Positions 14,392 through 17,875 of a stretch of 17,875 bases of DNA are shown here, piece after piece. Source of the DNA: JAWLCG01 sp041687295 (lineage in GTDB: Bacteria > Planctomycetota > Phycisphaerae > SM23-33 > FEN-1343). The notes beneath the pieces were generated by a model that did no database searches, was not told the DNA's origin, and worked only from the letters and a program-made list of their open reading frames with translations. The stretch lies in assembly GCA_041687295.1 (NCBI GenBank), contig JAWLCG010000064.1, forward strand, positions 1 to 17,875, in the 5' to 3' direction. The translations under genes were made by a program, and so were the position numbers. Each line of letters opens with the position of its first letter. The first letter of the stretch is position 1.

Positions 14392-15053
14392 GGGTGTTTC
14401 CCCCTTACTATGGTGGTCGATTCGTAATGCTCGATTCCTGTTACGTGTTCCGCGTGCGGTGTCCTGTGGCGGGTCCCGGCCAATGTTCTGACCGGGGCGG
14501 ATTCCCTGAGTCAAACGTCACCCCTTTCTATGGCCACGTGCCCTCCGGGCACAGACAGGCCACACGGGAAGCATATCCGTTGCTCAGGCGGGACGCTCCG
14601 CTCGTGGGGCCGGGCCGGCGGGAAGGTCTGGCGGGCGGTACAGCCATCCCCGCAGGTCCTGGCCGGGAAGACGCGGCCCCGCCCGCCCAGAGATTTCCCA
14701 GCCCCCCATACGCAGCCCCGCCAGCGGCGGGCATGAGCGGCCTTCGTAGGGCCCGGGCACGCCCCGGACGCTGCCGAGTCCTAGCCGGCGCCTGGAGCCC
14801 GAGTTACTGTGCCTAGGCCAGAACGCCCCTCCGCACCTCTCGGCCCCGAGTCCCCGGCCCGTGCCCCTGGCGACCCCCGCCCACCCTGGGCACGCACCGC
14901 GTGCGAGGCCAGAGAATGCGGTCATATGCTGTCCCGGTTATAGGACACTCGGCGTCCGGGCGAGCCTGGGCCGGCGGGGCGGCGAGGCACCCTCAGCGGG
15001 GGCCCGGGTCGGGCCGTCCCTTCTGGCACCCACGTCATCCGTACGCGGGCCGA
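14392..15053. other. Long gap with no gene recognised
   Basis: 662 bases between two minus-strand secreted-protein genes. Open frames exist on both strands, but they lack ribosome sites and have random, Arg/Pro/Gly-heavy composition. Seen here: a tight GTGCCC/TCC/GGGCAC hairpin at 14538-14552 and a CTTCGTAGGGCCCGGGC stretch near 14742 that resembles part of the 121-161 repeat. The first 120 bases must hold the promoter of the Gln-rich gene; TTGACT occurs there on the minus strand, but no good -10 follows at normal spacing. RNase P, tmRNA and SRP RNA landmarks were looked for by eye and not found. Confidence 0.5.
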
Positions 15054-15599
15054 TCAGCGATGGTAGCCGTACGTATGGCCCCTCACGCTGTCTCGGCCGA
15101 AGTAGGGCTGGTAGTGGCCCCGACTGCGGTGACCATGGTGGCCATGGCCGCCGAAGCCGTGGCCGCGATACCCGTGGCCCCCGTAGGGCGAGCCGTAGTC
15201 ATATCGGCCCCGGTGGCTGTAGTAGCGGTAGCCCGGGTCGCCCGGGTAGACGCGGTTGCCGTAGCGGCGCGGCGTCGTGCCGTAGTAGGGTCGGCCGGTG
15301 CGCGGGCTGATCTGGCCGTAACGGCGGACGCCCCAGGGGCTGGACCGGCCCCGGGACCAGTGCGAGTAGCCCGGTCGGCCGACGTAGGGATGGTGGCCCA
15401 ACCCTCGGCTGTGCCATCGGCTCGTGCTCAGCGATGGGCCGGGGGTGATGACGATGACCTCAGGCCCGCCGACGGGCGTAACCACGGCCGATGCCGACCC
15501 GGCCTGCTCCGGCTCCGCCGCCAGCAGGGCGGGACCCAGGGCCAGCACGCCACCGGCCAGGCCGGCCACGATGACCAGGTTCCCTATGCGAGTTTTCAT
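15054..15599 (-). CDS. Secreted Gly/His/Tyr/Arg-rich protein of unknown function
   Basis: A 181-residue exported protein. Residues 1-28 form a signal peptide (MKTRIGNLVIVAGLAGGVLA and following, cleaved after about LLAA). A short linker leads to GGPEVIVITPGPS (44-56). The rest is low complexity: Tyr/Arg/Gly/Pro to about 135, then a His-Gly run GGHGYRGHGFGGHGHHGHRS (140-159). Histidine clusters of this kind can bind metals, but no defined site is seen. The ATG at 15599 follows AAGGAG, which also argues against the antisense frames. The V-I-x-x-T-P stretch followed by a Gly/His/Tyr tail is shared with the protein at 16247-16990. The next gene on the strand is 660 bp downstream, so it is probably transcribed alone. 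Confidence 0.8.
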   Translation of the reverse strand: MKTRIGNLVIVAGLAGGVLALGPALLAAEPEQAGSASAVVTPVGGPEVIVITPGPSLSTSRWHSRGLGHHPYVGRPGYSHWSRGRSSPWGVRRYGQISPRTGRPYYGTTPRRYGNRVYPGDPGYRYYSHRGRYDYGSPYGGHGYRGHGFGGHGHHGHRSRGHYQPYFGRDSVRGHTYGYHR

Positions 15600-15798
15600 G
15601 ACATCGCTCCTTGGGGGACGGCACATCACAGTCGTCCCTCATTACATTCAGACACGCCCTGGCCCTCGTGCGTTCGCGGAAAACCGCGATTTGTCGTCGG
15701 CCAAACCGGGCGGGGCTGCAGTGCCTGCCGCCCCGTCTCCCGGCGCCTGATCCGTCAGTCGCACCGGCCGATAGAGACCCACGGCGCGGGCGCAATAT

Positions 15799-15872
15799 GG
15801 AGTGCGGCGATGCAATCGCCGCTTTGGCTTGGGTCGCCATCGAGCCAAAGCGGCGATGACTCGCCGCACTCC
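15799..15872. repeat. Facing pair of dispersed palindromic repeats (copies 2 and 3)
   Basis: 15799-15829 and 15842-15872 are reverse complements apart from the 3-4 nt loops and one end base: GGAGTGCGGCGA, loop, ATCGCCGCTTTGGCT. A third copy lies at 27-56. Each copy is itself a small hairpin, so the pair can form either two hairpins or one long stem around a 12-nt spacer. It lies in the 647-bp gap upstream of the Gly/His-rich gene. Confidence 0.82.
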
Positions 15873-15941
15873 AAAAGCGCGGTCCGCCGATCGCGCGGTG
15901 GCACCCAGGGGGCACTGCGGGACTGGGCGACGGGCGGGGGT

Positions 15942-16036
15942 CACAGATTACACAGATGAACGGCGATGGCACAGATGGGAGAAGAAGCAGGAAAATCATC
16001 CATCTGTGTAATCGGCCGTTATCTGTGTAATCTGTG
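15942..16036. repeat. Inverted repeat of CACAGATTACACAGAT type
   Basis: Left arm 15942-15978 and right arm 16000-16036, 37 bases each, are reverse complements with a perfect outer 16 bases, a perfect inner CACAGATGG, and a few changes between. The loop is 21 bases and A-rich. The right arm repeats TCTGTGTAATC twice. It is visibly less GC-rich than its surroundings. Similar CACAGATTACACAG elements are known to me from gaps in several phyla (recollection only). Confidence 0.8.
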
Positions 16037-16083
16037 TCAATCGTGTCTCCCTCTCGGGCCGAGGCCAGGGAGAAGTCCAAAGA

Positions 16084-16108
16084 CGTGGCTACAAACGCCG
16101 TAGCCACG
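16084..16108. repeat. Perfect 9-bp hairpin in the same gap
   Basis: CGTGGCTAC (16084-16092), loop AAACGCC, GTAGCCACG (16100-16108). It is symmetrical, so strand cannot be assigned. It may be another REP-like element; it lies about 55 bases beyond the better terminator of the HEAT-like gene. Confidence 0.5.
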
Positions 16109-16162
16109 GCACCCGGACGCTTCTTTGTTTTCGGGGACGCTATAAACACTGCCACTGTGCCG

Positions 16163-16198
16163 CAAAACACAGAGAGCGGGGCCTTGTGGGCCCCGCTC
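16163..16198 (-). terminator. Rho-independent terminator of the HEAT-like gene
   Basis: A perfect 10-bp stem, GAGCGGGGCC (16174-16183) with GGCCCCGCTC (16189-16198), and a 5-nt loop. On the minus strand it is followed by TCTGTGTTTTG, a T-rich tail. It begins 48 nt past the stop at 16247. Confidence 0.75.
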
Positions 16199-16246
16199 CC
16201 GTGCGTCCCGACCCTTTCGGGCGGCGCGAAACCTGTTGTCGGCGGT

Positions 16247-16990
16247 CTAGCGGCCCAGGATCCGGGACCACCGCATGCGGAGATGGTTTCGGCTGTCGTA
16301 GCGCTCGTGGCGGTAGCTGGACTGGCCGTGGGGGCCCTGCTCCCACGACTCGTAGCGGTAGCCGTAGCCGGAGGAGGGGCTCGCGTGTCCGCCACAGCCC
16401 TGCCCATGGCCGGAGTAGGATGGCTGGGGCGGGGGCGTCACGATGATGACGGGCGGGTGGCTGGCCGGGGCGGCCCGATGGCCGGCGCGGCAGTGGGTGC
16501 AGCCATGTCGCGGCTGGCCGTGGGGGCAGGGGCACGGGCCGGTGTGGCGGTGGTGGCACTGGGCGCGCACCGCCGGCGCGGCGGGCTTGTGGTGCGCACA
16601 GTTGGTGGGGGGACAGTGGTGGGCAACTGGTTCGGCGGGCTTGATGACGATGGCGGTGCTGTCCTTGCCATCGGGGTGGCGGTAGCGCTGGATCTGCTGT
16701 TGGGCGAGCAGGCGGTCACGGACCTTGCGGGCGGCCTTGCCGGCAGCCTTGCGGACGTCGTCCTCCTTGTCGTAGGACGCGGCAAACTCCAGCGCCTTCA
16801 GGGCATGCACGTTTCCGATGTCCCCGAGGCGCTTGGCCGCGTCCTCCCGATCGTCGTCATCGCGGGCCGAGAGCAGTTGACGGACCGCCTGGTCCTGACT
16901 GAGGTGGCTCGAGCCGGCGTGGGCATCGCTCGCCAGGAGTCCCAGGACGAACAGGGCGGACAGGAAGACGGTAAGTGTTGTTGGTTTCAT
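16247..16990 (-). CDS. Secreted HEAT-like and Cys/His-rich protein
   Basis: A 247-residue exported protein of unknown function. Signal peptide 1-25 (MKPTTLTVFLSALFVLGLLA, cleaved after AHA). Residues 31-95 form HEAT-like helices: AVRQLLSARDDDDREDAAKR, LGDIGNVHALKALEFAA and DVRKAAGKAARKVRDRLL, matching the pattern of PBS lyase or HEAT_2 repeats. Residues 124-171 are rich in Cys and His, with eight Cys in all (126, 131, 145, 153, 155, 164, 167, 199) and many His, suggesting metal binding or disulfides. Then HPPVIIVTPPP (178-188) leads into a Gly/Ser/Tyr/Arg tail, like the protein at 15054-15599. The ATG at 16990 has AGGAG 9-10 bases upstream; the frame extends to a TTG at 17011, but that overlaps the ribosome site. 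It has its own terminator and is probably transcribed alone. Confidence 0.82.
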   Translation of the reverse strand: MKPTTLTVFLSALFVLGLLASDAHAGSSHLSQDQAVRQLLSARDDDDREDAAKRLGDIGNVHALKALEFAASYDKEDDVRKAAGKAARKVRDRLLAQQQIQRYRHPDGKDSTAIVIKPAEPVAHHCPPTNCAHHKPAAPAVRAQCHHRHTGPCPCPHGQPRHGCTHCRAGHRAAPASHPPVIIVTPPPQPSYSGHGQGCGGHASPSSGYGYRYESWEQGPHGQSSYRHERYDSRNHLRMRWSRILGR

Positions 16991-17144
16991 TGGTTGAATA
17001 CTCCTGTTCAAGAAGGTTCGTGCCTGGGCCCTTGGCTGGGTCGGCTAGACACCCGTCCCCGAAGGACGTTAGGAGTTGAGGGACAAAAGGGGCTCATCGG
17101 CGGGCGGGACGGTCGGGTCGGTCAAAAATAACTGGCTGATAGTA

Positions 17145-17173
17145 GTGACTTTACGTTTGGGCCTGAGTACAAT
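17145..17173 (+). promoter_or_regulatory. Predicted promoter of the HU-like gene
   Basis: GTGACT (17145-17150; 4 of 6) and TACAAT (17168-17173; 5 of 6) are 17 bases apart. This is the best sigma70-type promoter seen in the window. Transcription would begin near 17180, leaving an untranslated leader of about 210 nt. Confidence 0.5.
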
Positions 17174-17213
17174 GCCTCACGAGTGAGGAGCCAGTGCCGG
17201 TTGGCGGGCCGGT

Positions 17214-17271
17214 AGCCGGAGCCTGAAGTGACGGTTCCGGCTCCTGTCGTTGGGCCTCAAGGCCTCCCACT
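17214..17271 (+). promoter_or_regulatory. Structured leader of the HU-like gene
   Basis: Two hairpins lie in the long leader. AGCCGGAGCC (17214-17223) pairs with GGTTCCGGCT (17233-17242), with one G-U, around a 9-nt loop. AGGCCTCC then pairs with GGAGGGCCT with a one-base bulge around CACT (about 17250-17271). No known riboswitch motif was recognised. Autoregulation by leader structure is possible but unproven. Confidence 0.35.
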
Positions 17272-17390
17272 GGAGGGCCTGGCATTTCGGACCACGTGGA
17301 AGCAGGCCGCGCCAAGGGACTTACCAACCGGCCGGCCCTGTCACGGGATAGAACGCTGACGACAACGATCTCTCGGTGAAGGGGCTGGAT

Positions 17391-17708
17391 ATGCACACGG
17401 TGACCAAGAAGGAACTGATCGACCGCATTGCCGAGCAGACCAACAACAAGCGCGTGGTGGTCAAGAAGGTGGTGCAGAGCTTTCTGGACGCGATTATCGA
17501 CGAGCTCGGCGAGGGCAACCGGCTGGAGTTCCGCGACTTCGGCGTCTTTGAGTCGAAGGAGCGGGCCGCCCGCATCGCCCAGAATCCCAAGACCCTCGAA
17601 CGCGTCAACGTGCCGCCCAAGCGGACCGTGAAGTTCAAGGTCGGTCGGCTCATGAAGAAGCGCCTCCAGGGCGACCTCTCCGGCGGCGACGAGAGCGACG
17701 AGGACTAG
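17391..17708 (+). CDS. HU/IHF-family DNA-binding protein
   Basis: A 105-residue nucleoid protein that bends and compacts DNA as a dimer. Residues 1-44 are the helical dimer core (TKKELIDRIAEQTNNKRVVV and following), and 46-80 hold the signature EFRDFGVFESKERAARIAQN with the beta arm. The arm tip has Asn-Pro (residues 65-66), the DNA-intercalating proline, but the usual N-P-x-T-G-E reads NPKTLE, with Leu for Gly. The last helix (VGRLMKKRLQG) is followed by a short acidic tail, GGDESDED, not found in typical HU. The ATG at 17391 has AAGGGG 9 bases upstream; a GTG at 17376 overlaps that site and is unlikely. It is a single-gene unit with promoter, leader and terminator. HU or an IHF-like subunit cannot be told apart from sequence alone. 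Confidence 0.93.
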   Translation: MHTVTKKELIDRIAEQTNNKRVVVKKVVQSFLDAIIDELGEGNRLEFRDFGVFESKERAARIAQNPKTLERVNVPPKRTVKFKVGRLMKKRLQGDLSGGDESDED

Positions 17709-17749
17709 AGCCGCCGCGACGTCCAGCCGCCTTGCACACGTAACACAAC

Positions 17750-17785
17750 AAGCCACCGTCCCGCGCGGGCGGTGGCTTTGCTTTG
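17750..17785 (+). terminator. Rho-independent terminator of the HU-like gene
   Basis: AAGCCACCG (17750-17758) pairs perfectly with CGGTGGCTT (17770-17778), and the enclosed CCCGCGCGGG can pair further. TTGCTTTG follows as a T-rich tail. It lies about 40 nt past the stop. Confidence 0.8.
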
Positions 17786-17809
17786 CGCCGATGCGGGGCC
17801 GGGGCTCTG

Positions 17810-17849
17810 TCGTAGGGCGGGCATCGCCCCCGGTCGATGGCGCCGGGCG
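17810..17849. repeat. Dispersed repeat, second copy of the 121-161 element
   Basis: Shares TCGTAGGGCGGG at the left and GATGGCGCCGGGCG at the right with 121-161; the middle has diverged. It follows the HU terminator in non-coding sequence. Confidence 0.6.
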
Positions 17850-17860
17850 CCGAACACGCC

Positions 17861-17874
17861 GGGGGGGCCCCCCC
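17861..17874. other. G7C7 palindrome at the window end
   Basis: Seven G are followed by seven C and the window stops one base later. A homopolymer palindrome at the very edge may mark a contig break or an assembly error instead of true sequence. Confidence 0.5.
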
Positions 17875-17875
17875 A

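Noticed and set aside
12946..14427. A Leu-rich plus-strand frame that looks like a membrane protein
   Set aside because: It is the complement of the CAG-rich Gln protein gene: Gln codons read as CTG Leu on the other strand. The minus frame has a signal peptide and ribosome site.
14394..14816. A 140-residue plus-strand frame in the gap after the Gln-rich gene
   Set aside because: No ribosome site, irregular composition, and it covers the region where the promoter of the opposite gene should be.
14901..15959. A 352-residue plus-strand frame
   Set aside because: It is antisense to the Gly/His-rich protein, which has a signal peptide and AAGGAG, and it runs through the inverted repeat at 15799-15872.
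16034..17131. A 365-residue plus-strand frame
   Set aside because: It is antisense to the HEAT-like gene and its terminator; the Val/Gly/Ala-rich translation has no recognisable domain.
1..17875. tRNA, rRNA, tmRNA, RNase P or SRP RNA
   Set aside because: The conserved landmarks of these RNAs (for example the T-loop GGTTCGA context with an acceptor stem) were looked for by eye on both strands and not found. A covariance scan would be decisive.

Overview
The window is GC-rich bacterial chromosome with 11 well-supported protein genes and an unusually dense set of short palindromic repeats between them. A short-tailed PEP-CTERM surface protein, several small secreted low-complexity proteins, a topoisomerase VI A subunit and several repeat families in the gaps suggest Planctomycetota, perhaps Phycisphaerae. 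That placement is inference: no rRNA or other phylogenetic marker is present.

Layout, left to right. 1-1373 holds a PEP-CTERM protein gene (minus strand) flanked by repeats. 1374-2279 is a cytoplasmic alpha/beta hydrolase (minus). 2356-4412 is a phosphate module on the plus strand: a Pho-box-like direct repeat and promoter, a Na+/phosphate cotransporter and a PhoU-domain protein. 4580-5659 is topoisomerase VI subunit A (minus) without a B subunit beside it. 5660-6147 is a repeat-filled gap, followed by a 78-residue protein of unknown function. 6658-9339 is a GH35 beta-galactosidase (plus). 9434-9768 is a large nested inverted repeat running into a 23-bp tandem array. 9798-13129 (minus) is a carbohydrate ABC importer made of a solute-binding protein and one polypeptide that joins both membrane subunits. 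13282-16990 (minus) carries three secreted low-complexity proteins: one Gln-rich with an internal duplication, one Gly/His/Tyr/Arg-rich, and one with HEAT-like helices and a Cys/His-rich segment. 17391-17708 is an HU/IHF-type DNA-binding protein with a promoter, a structured leader and a terminator.

How the genes may work together. The importer and the GH35 enzyme converge on the repeat block, and the enzyme lacks a signal peptide, so a galactoside could be imported and cleaved inside the cell. No transport ATPase is present, so a shared one elsewhere is presumed. The Na/Pi transporter and PhoU-domain protein look like one transcription unit that could respond to phosphate.

The items most worth a second look are the fused permease, the lone Top6A, the Pho-box-like repeat, the tandem array apparently grown out of a REP-type palindrome, and the cluster of secreted low-complexity proteins. 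No CRISPR array, tRNA, rRNA, transposase or prophage gene was seen.
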